From the NCBI GenBank assembly GCA_012026675.1, contig VEPA01000199.1, positions 1 through 43,906 of the forward strand: DNA of 43,906 nt, given 5' to 3'. A model generated the notes under the pieces. That model saw only the letters and a program-made list of their open reading frames with translations. It had not been told where the DNA came from and ran no database searches. Of the stretch, positions 15,574 through 23,569 are shown piece by piece. The DNA is from Betaproteobacteria bacterium. GTDB taxonomy: Bacteria; Pseudomonadota; Gammaproteobacteria; Burkholderiales; Rhodocyclaceae. Made by a program: the position numbers and the translations under genes. Position 1 is the first letter of the stretch; each line of letters opens with the position of its first letter.

Positions 15574-17042
15574 TCGGCGCCGACGGGCTTGGCGATGATC
15601 ACCGCGTCACCGTTGGGATGCGCAAATCTTGCAATCGTGCTCAGCCGCAACTCATCCAGCCGCGGATTGGTGTCCGGTTTCCTGTGCGACACCTCGAGCA
15701 CGACCAGATCGTACTTGCCTTGCGCCAAGCCGGCGACGAGCTCGGCACGGTTTGCCGCGGAAGGCTGTGGTCTGAGGTGCCAGCCAGCGTAGTGAGCGGC
15801 AAGCGTGCTTCCGACATAGACCCGCGGCGTATCGCTTGCGTGCTTTGCCAGCCAGCCGCCCGCTTCGACAAAATGTTGCTTTGCCGGGTGGGGCGATAAC
15901 ACGTTGCCCGCCATGACCAGCATCGCGAGCAGAACCATGGGAATCTTCCAGCCAGGGAATCGCTTCATCAATAGCCAGAATCCATAGCCGGTCAAAGGGG
16001 CCGCAAACGCCAGAAGCAAGCCGACATAACGCCCCGCCAGAAACTGCAAATCCAGTACGAAGACGCAGAGAACAAGCAGGTGTGCAAAAAATGCCCAGGC
16101 AAAAAGCCGGTTTCGGCCAAGCAGTGCTCGTACCGACTGGTTGGAAAACGCATACAGCAAAGGCAGGATGAAGATTCCCATCTTGGCGATGAACTTCACC
16201 GGAATGATGGATAGCGATCCAAAAAAGAGAATGGTGCGCACCTGATCCCGGGCGTACTCGATGAATGCCGGTGCAATTGCAAGCGCCTTGGTATTGAAAT
16301 GCTCCAGGCTGAATCGAGCAAATTCTCTGGCCAGACGGCCCGGGCCCAGGTTTCCGGTCAGGTAAAGCGCGACCAGCACCGCCAGCCCCATCATCGGCAA
16401 CCCGCCGATCATCACCAGACGACGCCATCGTTCAGCGACCGGCGCCTCGAAAAATTGCCAGAGGGCCAATGCCAAAAAAAAGGCGACGGCTTCGGGACGA
16501 AACAACGCCGCTGCAAGGAGGGATGATTGAATCGCCAGGGCCAATGGCCAGCGCGGCGCATCCGACCAGCGCAACGCCAGCCAGAACGAAAGCATGACAA
16601 AAAACCAGCAACCATACTCGCGCAATAACTCATCGCGATAACCATTGAATCCTGGAATGGCCAACAGCACCAGGCAGATATGCCAGGCTGCCTCGGGAAA
16701 CATGCGGGAAGCGCAAGTCACGAGCAAGGCGCAGGCCCCCGCCATGAACAATCCATTCAGGAGTTGGCCGCTCCCCTCCAGCCCCAGCCCGGTAACTTGT
16801 GCAGTAACAGCCATCAGGGTTGGGAAAAGCGGCAACTGGAAAGTATTGCGTGCCGCATTGAAGCCGCCTTCCATGAGCACGCGTGCCGTCTCGACATACA
16901 GCATGCCGTCGCGATTGATCGTACCTTGCTGAGAGTCGATCAGCGAAAGCAGCAAGCTGCCAAAAAAGGCGACCCAGCCGGGGGAAAGCTTTCCGAGTTT
17001 CTCGCTCAGCCAATAAAGCTTTGCGACAGGCATCGCCGGCAT
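15516..17042 (-). CDS. Multispan membrane protein, GT-C glycosyltransferase-like
   Basis: A 508-residue protein with about ten hydrophobic spans between residues 20 and 400 and a soluble C-terminal domain of roughly 100 residues. The first periplasmic loop contains TINRDGMLYVETARVLMEGG, and the layout with an early acidic residue in loop 1 recalls ArnT/PMT (GT39) and other GT-C enzymes that use polyprenyl-phosphate sugars. That assignment is tentative. It starts 1 bp after the stop of the wapO-like carbamoyltransferase on the same strand, so the two are probably co-transcribed. Its 3' end overlaps the convergent GT4 gene by 58 bp. Confidence 0.75.
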   Translation of the reverse strand: MPAMPVAKLYWLSEKLGKLSPGWVAFFGSLLLSLIDSQQGTINRDGMLYVETARVLMEGGFNAARNTFQLPLFPTLMAVTAQVTGLGLEGSGQLLNGLFMAGACALLVTCASRMFPEAAWHICLVLLAIPGFNGYRDELLREYGCWFFVMLSFWLALRWSDAPRWPLALAIQSSLLAAALFRPEAVAFFLALALWQFFEAPVAERWRRLVMIGGLPMMGLAVLVALYLTGNLGPGRLAREFARFSLEHFNTKALAIAPAFIEYARDQVRTILFFGSLSIIPVKFIAKMGIFILPLLYAFSNQSVRALLGRNRLFAWAFFAHLLVLCVFVLDLQFLAGRYVGLLLAFAAPLTGYGFWLLMKRFPGWKIPMVLLAMLVMAGNVLSPHPAKQHFVEAGGWLAKHASDTPRVYVGSTLAAHYAGWHLRPQPSAANRAELVAGLAQGKYDLVVLEVSHRKPDTNPRLDELRLSTIARFAHPNGDAVIIAKPVGADHDKPSNTSIMREKTGSIE

Positions 17043-17043
17043 C

Positions 17044-18813
17044 TCAGGTATTTTCCTGCTTGGCCGGCGACGGACTCGCGCTTTCTGCCTTGCTTACCAA
17101 TACATCTTCCATTGCCAGATACTGCAGATCCGACCCGAAAAACATGTTCAGCGCATCGGTCGGCGAACAGATCATCGGTTCGCCGCGGCGGTTGAGCGAG
17201 GTATTGAGCACGACGCCGTTACCGGTGAGCCTTTCCATTTCCAGCATCAGGTCGTAGTAGCGCGGGTTGTGCTCGCGCTTGAGCACCTGGGCGCGCGAAG
17301 TACCGTCTTCGTGGACGACTTCGGGCACGCGGGCTTTCCATTCCTCCGCCACTTCGAAGGTAAAGGTCATGAAGGGCGCGGGATGTTGCGAACCCAGCAT
17401 CCGCGGACCGACGGTATCGAGCATGGAGGGGCAGAAAGGCCGCCAGCGTTCGCGGAACTTGATTTGCGCGTTGATGCGGTCGGCGACGCCCGGCGCGCTC
17501 GGGCAGCCGAGGATGTAACGGCCACCCAGAGCGCGCGGGCCGAATTCCATGCGGCCCTGGAACCAGGCGACAGGATTGCCGTCGGCAAGAAGCTGACCGA
17601 TGCGCTGCGGCACATTGTCGACTTTTTCCCACCGCGGCTTTGCCGGATGCCGGGCGCAGGCGGCAATGACATCCTCGTTGCCGTAGGCCGGGCCGAGATA
17701 GACGTGCTGCATTTTTTCCACGTACACACCGCGTTGCGTCGACACATACGATGCAGCGCCGATGGCGGTACCGGAATCGCCAGAGGCCGGCTGCACGAAA
17801 AGCTCCTTCACTTCCGGCCGGGCGATGATTTTCTGGTTGAGCTTGACGTTGAGTGCCCCGCCGCCGGCGAAAGCCAGCCGGCCGGTGTCGCGCAAGATTT
17901 CGCCCAGGTAGTAATCGATCATCTTCAGCGAAAGGTCCTCGAACAGCTTCTGCATGCTCGCCGCGTAATGGTTGTAGGGGTCGTCGGCGATGTCGCCGGC
18001 GCGTTTCGGTCCCAGCCAGTCGATCAGTTTCGGCGAAAAATAATAACCCTTGCCCTTGTCCTTGTAGCGGCGCAGCCCGATCACGTTGGCATAGTCCGTA
18101 TTGATGGTCAATTCGCCGTTTTCGAATTTCGCCAGGCGCGAAAAATCATAGCGCGCCGGGTCGCCATAGGGCGCCATGCCCATGACCTTGTATTCGCCGT
18201 CGAGCATTTCAAAACCGAGGTATTCGGTAATGGCGCCGTAGAGGCCGCCGAGCGAATCCGGGTCGAAGAATTCCTTGATCTTGTGGATGCGCCCGTTCTC
18301 GCCATAGCCGAAGAAGGTGGTAGCGTATTCGCCCTTGCCGTCGATGCCGAGAATCGCGGTCTTTTCCTGAAACCCCGAGCAATGGTAGGCGCTGGAGGCG
18401 TGGGCGAGATGGTGCTCGACAGGCACGATCTCGGTCTTCTTCAGGTCGAAGCCCAGTTGCACCAGGCACCACTCGATGCGCTTGCGGTAACGGTAATAGT
18501 GTCGATTGCCGGCGAGGATGGCATCGAGCGCGCGGTCCGGCGCATACCAGTAGCGTTTGGCGTAATGCCAGCGCGCCTTGCCGGCGAGGCTGATCGGCGC
18601 GAAGGGTATGGCGACGGCATCGACAGCGCCGGGCTTGATGTTGGCGAATTCCAGGCAGAACTTCGCCGCCTCGTAGGGCATGCGGTTCTTCGCGTGCTTG
18701 TCGCGCACGAAGCGCTCTTCCTCGGCGGCCGCGACGAGTTTGCCGTCGATGTAGAGCGCCGCGGAAGGGTCATGCGAGACTGCGCCGGACAGTCCGAGGA
18801 TGGTCAATGCCAC
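17044..18813 (-). CDS. WapO-like NodU family carbamoyltransferase (589 aa)
   Basis: This second carbamoyltransferase resembles the P. aeruginosa core enzyme WapO (about 585 residues) more than the first one. WapO is tied to 7-O-carbamoylation of inner core heptose. Seen: ALTILGLSGAVSHDPSAAL at the start, PVEHHLAHASSAY (His134 and neighbours), GIDGKGEYATTF, FQGRMEFGPRALGGRYILG and VVLNTSLNRRGEPMICSP. GTG 18813 is chosen as start: an ATG at 18909 would lie upstream of the likely promoter (18840-18867) and adds 32 residues unlike the family, read through an inverted-repeat arm. The gene is followed 1 bp later by the GT-C-like membrane gene. Confidence 0.88.
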   Translation of the reverse strand: MALTILGLSGAVSHDPSAALYIDGKLVAAAEEERFVRDKHAKNRMPYEAAKFCLEFANIKPGAVDAVAIPFAPISLAGKARWHYAKRYWYAPDRALDAILAGNRHYYRYRKRIEWCLVQLGFDLKKTEIVPVEHHLAHASSAYHCSGFQEKTAILGIDGKGEYATTFFGYGENGRIHKIKEFFDPDSLGGLYGAITEYLGFEMLDGEYKVMGMAPYGDPARYDFSRLAKFENGELTINTDYANVIGLRRYKDKGKGYYFSPKLIDWLGPKRAGDIADDPYNHYAASMQKLFEDLSLKMIDYYLGEILRDTGRLAFAGGGALNVKLNQKIIARPEVKELFVQPASGDSGTAIGAASYVSTQRGVYVEKMQHVYLGPAYGNEDVIAACARHPAKPRWEKVDNVPQRIGQLLADGNPVAWFQGRMEFGPRALGGRYILGCPSAPGVADRINAQIKFRERWRPFCPSMLDTVGPRMLGSQHPAPFMTFTFEVAEEWKARVPEVVHEDGTSRAQVLKREHNPRYYDLMLEMERLTGNGVVLNTSLNRRGEPMICSPTDALNMFFGSDLQYLAMEDVLVSKAESASPSPAKQENT

Positions 18814-18839
18814 TGATCTGCTCTCGGTAAAAACCGGCG

Positions 18840-18867
18840 AGTATACAGGTCGGGGCAGTAGTGTCCG
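18840..18867 (-). promoter_or_regulatory. Likely promoter of the wapO-like gene, -35 inside an inverted-repeat arm
   Basis: On the minus strand CGGACA (18867-18862) and TATACT (18845-18840) are separated by 16 bp. The -10 is a close match to TATAAT; the -35 has four of six. Transcription would begin near 18833, giving a leader of about 20 nt before GTG 18813. The -35 lies wholly within the 15-bp terminal repeat arm at 18861-18875. Confidence 0.5.
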
Positions 18868-19113
18868 GTTAAAACCTGGCCCGCGAACCGGAACCGGGTA
18901 CAGAGCCATGAAGAGTGGCGGCGGATCTTGTCGGCATCGAGACCGTCAGGAAGGGCTTGAATCTGCAGGCTTTGTCCCGCATATTTATTGATAGATTTTC
19001 GCGTGCCTTGCCCGCAAGCTGCCAAGCCAGCAGGGGGCGGTGGGGAGCGGCTGCATTTTCGGGCCGGGCGACAAAAGCAAGTAACTGAAATTATTAAAGT
19101 TTTTACCGGACGC
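18861..19113. mobile_element. Possible decayed insertion element or MITE with 15-bp inverted repeats
   Basis: The arm GTGTCCGGTTAAAAC at 18861-18875 matches the reverse complement of GTTTTTACCGGACGC at 19099-19113 at 13 of 15 positions. The 223 bp between them show no recognisable transposase or other gene on either strand, and no clear target duplication flanks the arms. The element accounts for most of the 373-bp gap between the wapO-like gene and the YejM-like gene. The remaining 73 bp before 19187 are AT-rich and probably hold that gene's promoter. It could also be a chance inverted repeat. Confidence 0.45.
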
Positions 19114-19186
19114 GACTGGCAGGCTGAGCTGTTAAGCCCTCATTAAGCTTGCTAGTCTAAGATTATAGTTTTACGGAGGCGCATCG

Positions 19187-21079
19187 ATGCCCGCATTGCC
19201 GTCACTTGCCAGTATCAGCCGATATTATTTGTTCACCTGGCTGGGCATCATCGCCCACGTCACCCGTTTCACTTCGCGTGATCAATACGCTGATCCACTC
19301 ACCGCGCTCTGGACACTGGCCGCGACGGCAAGCTACTCGATGTTCTATCTGCTGCCGGCCATTGCCGGTGGCTACCTGACCTACTGGTGGCTGCTTCGCT
19401 CGAAGAACCTGCGTTCCAGAAACCTGTGGCTGGCGACAGCCCTGATCGCCCTGGCCGGACTGACCCATGTCGGGCTGTTTGCCGATCGAATGATCCACGA
19501 CATGTACGGCTTTCATATCAACGGCTTCGTCGTGGATCTCGTTTTCACGCCGGGAGGCATCGCCGCACTGGGGGCGACCAGAAGCACCGAACTGACGGCC
19601 ACCCTGATCGTTATGGCACTGCTGGCGCTCCAGGGCCTGGCCTATTACTGGCTGGTAGCGCGCAGCGCCGCCCATTCGCGGCCCCTGCCGCGCATTCTGC
19701 GCTGGCGCTGGCTGGCGTTGATCATCGTGACACTGAGCCTGGGCGAACGCGTTGCCTACGGCTTCAGTGCGGTGGCCAACTACCAGCCCATCCTGTTTGC
19801 CAGCGAAAGCTATCCAATGTACTTGCCCATGTCGTTTCGCTCCCTGGCTGCCAGACTGGGCGTCCGCGAGGCCGAAAAGACAACGAACGGGATACAGCTG
19901 AAGAACAGCGCGCTCAACTACCCCCTGAAGCCGCTGGAGGTCGATAGTTCCGTGCGGCCGCCGAACATCGTGTGGCTGGTGGCCGAATCGCTGCGTTTCG
20001 ACATGCTCGACCCAAAAATCATGCCGCAGCTGTGGGACTTCTCGCAGCAGGCACTCCGCCTGGAGCAACACTACAGCGGCGGCAACCTCACCCAGATGGG
20101 TGTTTTCTCGATGTTCTACGGGCTCTACGGCAACTACTGGTTTCCGATGCATGCCGCGCGTCGTTCGCCGGTATTGATGGACGTGATGCAGCAGCGCGGC
20201 TACCAGTTCAGCCTGCATACCAGCCAGCGTTTCACCTACCCGGCGTTCGACAAGACGATATTCGTCAACATGAACCCGAATGACATGCATTCCCTGTTTG
20301 ACAGCAGGCCTGCCTGGGAGCGCGATCGGCAAAACATCAGGGACATGCTGGCGTTTGTCGACAAGCGCGATGAAAGCAAACCCTTCATGGCCTACATGTT
20401 CTTCGAAACGACTCACGCCCCCTACGTATTCCCGCCGGATCTGGTGATAGCGAAGCCCTACATCGAAGACCTGAACTACCTGACCACGGATTTCACGGGC
20501 GACATCCAGTTGATCAAGAACCGCTATATCAACGCCTCGCATCATGTCGACCAGCAGATAGGCCGCGTCATTGCGCACCTGAAGGAAAAGAAGCTGCTCG
20601 AAAACACGGTCGTCATCGTACTCGGCGATCACGGCGAAGAGTTCATGGAGATCAGCCGCTGGGGCCATAGCGCCGAATTCAACCGCTTCCAGACCAGCAC
20701 GCCGGCAGTGGTCTGGGTGCCTGGCAACAAACCGCGCGTAGTGAGCGGAATTACCAGCCATCTCGATATTCCGGCAACCCTGTTGCCCCTGCTCGGGGTG
20801 CGCAATCCGCCGTCCGATTATTCGCAGGGCATGAATCTGCTGGATCCCGCCTATCGCCGCGACTATGCCGTTGCGGCAGACTGGAACCGCCTGGCTTACA
20901 TTGGCGAGAAGGTCAAGGTGGCCTTTCCCGTCAATGCCCAGGGCGGAGCCAAGCGCGACGAGGTCACCGACGGCAACGACCGTGCAATTGCCGATGCGGT
21001 GCAGGCCAAGCGGGACATAGCGCCGGCAATGACCGAGATGATGCAAAACCTGACACGCTTCAGTCGCCCCAAGGGTTAG
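19187..21079 (+). CDS. YejM/PbgA-like inner-membrane sulfatase-fold protein (630 aa)
   Basis: Five hydrophobic spans in the first 190 residues are followed by a periplasmic alkaline phosphatase/sulfatase-like domain (about 260-560). Seen: PPNIVWLVAESLRFDML, YSGGNLTQMGVFSMFYGLYGNYW (the position of the nucleophile in LtaS-type enzymes), VIVLGDHGEEF and WGHSAEF. E. coli YejM (PbgA, LapC) has this layout, senses LPS at the periplasmic leaflet and controls LpxC turnover; it is not known to be a classical hydrolase. GGAGG at 19175-19179 is 7 bp before ATG 19187. A strong terminator follows 32 bp after the stop, so this is a single-gene transcript. Position at the end of the LPS cluster supports an LPS role; an actual phosphoethanolamine transferase role is less likely. 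Confidence 0.85.
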   Translation: MPALPSLASISRYYLFTWLGIIAHVTRFTSRDQYADPLTALWTLAATASYSMFYLLPAIAGGYLTYWWLLRSKNLRSRNLWLATALIALAGLTHVGLFADRMIHDMYGFHINGFVVDLVFTPGGIAALGATRSTELTATLIVMALLALQGLAYYWLVARSAAHSRPLPRILRWRWLALIIVTLSLGERVAYGFSAVANYQPILFASESYPMYLPMSFRSLAARLGVREAEKTTNGIQLKNSALNYPLKPLEVDSSVRPPNIVWLVAESLRFDMLDPKIMPQLWDFSQQALRLEQHYSGGNLTQMGVFSMFYGLYGNYWFPMHAARRSPVLMDVMQQRGYQFSLHTSQRFTYPAFDKTIFVNMNPNDMHSLFDSRPAWERDRQNIRDMLAFVDKRDESKPFMAYMFFETTHAPYVFPPDLVIAKPYIEDLNYLTTDFTGDIQLIKNRYINASHHVDQQIGRVIAHLKEKKLLENTVVIVLGDHGEEFMEISRWGHSAEFNRFQTSTPAVVWVPGNKPRVVSGITSHLDIPATLLPLLGVRNPPSDYSQGMNLLDPAYRRDYAVAADWNRLAYIGEKVKVAFPVNAQGGAKRDEVTDGNDRAIADAVQAKRDIAPAMTEMMQNLTRFSRPKG

Positions 21080-21110
21080 TTTTTCAAACCCCGCTGAAGG
21101 TAAGCGCTGA

Positions 21111-21142
21111 CGCAGTGGTGACGCGAGTCACCACTGCGTTTT
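21111..21142 (+). terminator. Rho-independent terminator of the YejM-like gene
   Basis: A perfect 12-bp stem (CGCAGTGGTGAC with GTCACCACTGCG), a GCGA tetraloop and TTTT directly after the stem. It is 32 bp past the stop codon of the upstream gene. The minus strand lacks a T run, so it acts mainly on plus-strand transcripts. Confidence 0.88.
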
Positions 21143-21195
21143 CCATTTCAAGCGATGCAGGAACAGCGTCGAATTGATTGCCATGGCGGACAGAA

Positions 21196-21220
21196 TCACC
21201 GTAGCGCCGGCGCCGACTTT
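21196..21220. repeat. 25-bp dispersed repeat, copy 1 (intergenic)
   Basis: TCACCGT, two variable bases, then CGCCGGCGCCGACTTT. It matches the copy at 41296-41320 in 23 of 25 positions and shares its last 16 bases with 35019-35034. It lies between the terminator at 21111-21142 and the 3' end of the MFS gene. No gene is evident in this 193-bp gap. Confidence 0.5.
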
Positions 21221-21272
21221 TGGGGCACGACAAGAGTTGCGCCACACCGGCCACAGGAGTCCGCCATGACCC

Positions 21273-22472
21273 TCAGCTGGATGCCTGGGCAGACTCCGCG
21301 GCCGGCGCCCGAACGCGCAGGGTCAGCCACGCCAGCAGCAGTCCGGCAACCATCCAGGCAAGGCCGGGAAGCCAGACCAGCAAGGCGCTGACGACCGGGT
21401 CCTGATTTAGCTGCGCGGCGACCAGCCCCATGCGCGTGAAGGTGGCGAACGCCAGCAGGGCGAACAGGCCGCCGGTGGCCGCCCCTTCGCATCCGACATG
21501 ACCGATGGAGATGGCCGCCGTCATCGCGCTCATCAGCACCGCCGCCCAGGCACCGCCGGCAAGAAACTGCAGCACCAGCAAGCTTTCCAGCGAGGGCGCG
21601 GCGGCCGCCAGCGCGGAGGCCAGCGCGCCGGACACGGCGCCCGCGGCCATGACGGCGGTGCCGCCGAAGCGTTCGTTGGCGCGGCAGGCGGGGAAGATCA
21701 GCAGATTGAAGCCGATCCAGAACACCGGCATTAAATAGTCCAGCTCCGCGGGCTTGGCGAAGCGCAGGTAGAGCGGCGCCGAATTCAGCGCGAAATGGGC
21801 CTGGAAGCCCAGGCCTAGCAGGGCCACGGCGCCAAAGAAAAGCACGACGCCCGTACCGACCGGCTTCTTCTCCACGGCTTCAGGTGCCGCGTTAGCCCCG
21901 GTGCCGGCCAGATGCTTTTCGGCCCAGAGCATTGCGCTGACGGCGACGATCAGGGCGACCGAGGACAGTGCGAAGGGCAGGCGCGGATCGACGCCGCGCA
22001 GGCTCGCCGTCAGGTAGGGCGCGCCGGCACCGGCGATGCCCATGCCGAGCAGCGTCAGCGTCGATACCCAGGGCAGTTTCGGCTTCGGCACGTATTTGCC
22101 CAGCAGCGCCATGGGTGGCGCGCGCAGGGCAGAAGAGGTCATGGCCCAGATTACGATCAGAGCCAGGAACAACACAGGGGAACCTGCCGGCGCGGCCAGC
22201 GGCAGCAGCAGGAAGGCCGCACAGGACACCGCCGTCAATATCACCAGCAGTCGGCCGAGCCGGCCCAGCACGCGCTGCACGCGATCGGCGGCAACACCCA
22301 TCGAGAAATCCATCAGCGTGAAAATCGCCTGGGCGGCCATCAGGATGTAGATCACCCACTTCTTCTCGATGCCGGCCTGTGCCGCGAGTTGCGGCAGGAA
22401 GATGACATACACCGTCCAGCAGGTGACGAAGAGAAACTGCACCGCGGCGAAATAGAGCCCGCCGCGCGTCAT
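21273..22472 (-). CDS. MFS transporter (399 aa, 12 spans)
   Basis: About twelve hydrophobic helices, with an MFS-like loop 2-3 (MGVAADRVQRVLGRLGR) and a central polar loop around residue 200, define a major facilitator family protein of the inner membrane. ATG 22472 begins MTRGGLYFAAVQF, 7 bp after the stop of the hydrolase gene; the frame runs farther upstream but would overlap that gene. It is the last gene of a minus-strand set with two alpha/beta hydrolases and a WS/DGAT acyltransferase, so it may move a substrate or product of lipid metabolism. No substrate motif is readable. Confidence 0.85.
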   Translation of the reverse strand: MTRGGLYFAAVQFLFVTCWTVYVIFLPQLAAQAGIEKKWVIYILMAAQAIFTLMDFSMGVAADRVQRVLGRLGRLLVILTAVSCAAFLLLPLAAPAGSPVLFLALIVIWAMTSSALRAPPMALLGKYVPKPKLPWVSTLTLLGMGIAGAGAPYLTASLRGVDPRLPFALSSVALIVAVSAMLWAEKHLAGTGANAAPEAVEKKPVGTGVVLFFGAVALLGLGFQAHFALNSAPLYLRFAKPAELDYLMPVFWIGFNLLIFPACRANERFGGTAVMAAGAVSGALASALAAAAPSLESLLVLQFLAGGAWAAVLMSAMTAAISIGHVGCEGAATGGLFALLAFATFTRMGLVAAQLNQDPVVSALLVWLPGLAWMVAGLLLAWLTLRVRAPAAESAQASS

Positions 22473-22479
22473 GGCTTTT

Positions 22480-23385
22480 TCAGGCGGCGCCCGCCTGCAC
22501 TGCGGCAGCACTCTTGTCGCAATGGTCGGCAATGGCCGTCGCCAGGCGCGGCATCAGTGCTTCGGGAAAGTCATGGCCCATGCCCTCGATCACCAGCAGC
22601 TCGGCGCCGGGAATGTGCTGCGCCGTGTCGCGGCCGGCGGCGAGCGGCACCAGCGGATCGTCGGCGCCATGGATCACCAGGGTCGGCGCGACTATGCTGC
22701 GCAGCTGCTTGCGCCGGTCGCCGGAGGCGATGCTGGCCAGCAACTGGCGCGCAATGCCGGCCGGATAGTAGGCGCGATGCACGCTGCGGCCGATGTGCCG
22801 GCGCAGTTCTTCGCGCGTCGACGGATAAGCCGGGCTGCCGATGACGCCGAACATCTCGACCAGGTGCTCGATCACCGACTCGGGATTCTTCGGATCGGCC
22901 GGCCGGCTCAGCAGCGCCTTGCGCGCCGGCTTGGGCGGTTTCGAGACGCGGCGGTTGCCCGAGGTGGACATGATCGAGGTCAGGCTCAGCACGCGCTGCG
23001 GGTACTTCGCCGCCAGCACCTGGGCAATCATGCCGCCCAGCGAGGCACCGACGATATGGGCGCGGGCAATGCCGAGCCGGTCCATCAGTCCGACGGTATC
23101 GCCGGCCATGTCCGCCAGCGTGTAGGGCGAGCGCACCGGCAGGCCGAGCGCGGCAGCCGCCATGGCCAGCAGCAGGTTGGTGCGCTTCTTCGCCGGCGCG
23201 CGGCCTGACAGGCCGCAATCGCGATTGTCGAAACGGATCACGCGGTAGCCGCGCGCCGCCAATGCCTGGCAAAAGGAATCGGGCCAGCCCGTGAGTTGCA
23301 TTCCCAGCCCCATGATCAGCAAGATGACCGGCCGGTCCGGATCGCCGATCGCCTCGTATTCGATGTGCAGCGGCGCGCTGTTCAC
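22480..23385 (-). CDS. Alpha/beta hydrolase (301 aa)
   Basis: Canonical alpha/beta hydrolase fold: LLIMGLGMQLTGWPDSF gives the oxyanion hole, VIRFDNRDCGLSG the second strand, GASLGGMIAQ the nucleophile elbow with Ser115, IHGADDPLVP the acid loop and GMGHDFP the catalytic His. Relatives hydrolyse esters or act as aclacinomycin-methylesterase-like enzymes. GTG 23385 is chosen because a GGGGGGTGG purine run precedes it at suitable distance; a GTG at 23394 is within that run. Upstream open frame to 23622 passes through hairpin-rich DNA and is not family-like. It lies between WS/DGAT and the MFS gene on the same strand. Confidence 0.85.
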   Translation of the reverse strand: MNSAPLHIEYEAIGDPDRPVILLIMGLGMQLTGWPDSFCQALAARGYRVIRFDNRDCGLSGRAPAKKRTNLLLAMAAAALGLPVRSPYTLADMAGDTVGLMDRLGIARAHIVGASLGGMIAQVLAAKYPQRVLSLTSIMSTSGNRRVSKPPKPARKALLSRPADPKNPESVIEHLVEMFGVIGSPAYPSTREELRRHIGRSVHRAYYPAGIARQLLASIASGDRRKQLRSIVAPTLVIHGADDPLVPLAAGRDTAQHIPGAELLVIEGMGHDFPEALMPRLATAIADHCDKSAAAVQAGAA

Positions 23386-23412
23386 TGTGCCCACCCCCCT
23401 GCCCCGTTCCAC

Positions 23413-23494
23413 GGCTGGCTTTGCACAGCCAGCCGGCTGCGGCAGCGCGGAGCAGTGCTCCGCGAAACCCTGCCTGCGCCCCCGCGGGCGGGGG
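23413..23494. repeat. Three consecutive hairpins in an intra-operon spacer
   Basis: Stem 1 pairs GGCTGGCT (23413-23420) with AGCCAGCC (23427-23434). Stem 2 pairs GCGGAGCA (23447-23454) with TGCTCCGC (23456-23463). Stem 3 pairs CCCCCG (23479-23484) with CGGGGG (23489-23494). They lie in the 184-bp spacer between the WS/DGAT gene and the downstream hydrolase on the minus strand. The spacer looks unlike coding DNA and resembles a dispersed structured repeat; an mRNA-stability or attenuation role is possible. Confidence 0.5.
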
Positions 23495-23569
23495 TGACTG
23501 CGGTTCGCCGCTGCGCGGCTCCGGGTTGTGGCTGGCGCCTCTTCGGGCGGCCGTGCGGGGCGCTCATGC

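Noticed and set aside
17269..18816. Plus-strand open frame of 515 codons over the WapO-like gene
   Set aside because: Antisense shadow; the minus strand carries full carbamoyltransferase motifs.
18814..18909. N-terminal extension of the WapO-like gene from ATG 18909
   Set aside because: The extra residues run through an inverted-repeat arm and upstream of a likely promoter, and the family begins at ALTILGLSG.
21118..21272. Possible remnant coding pieces on the minus strand (KVGAGATVILSAMAI and a short CGRCGATL peptide)
   Set aside because: I considered a P-type ATPase tail and a small zinc-ribbon peptide; neither matches a family well enough and the region holds a terminator and a dispersed repeat.
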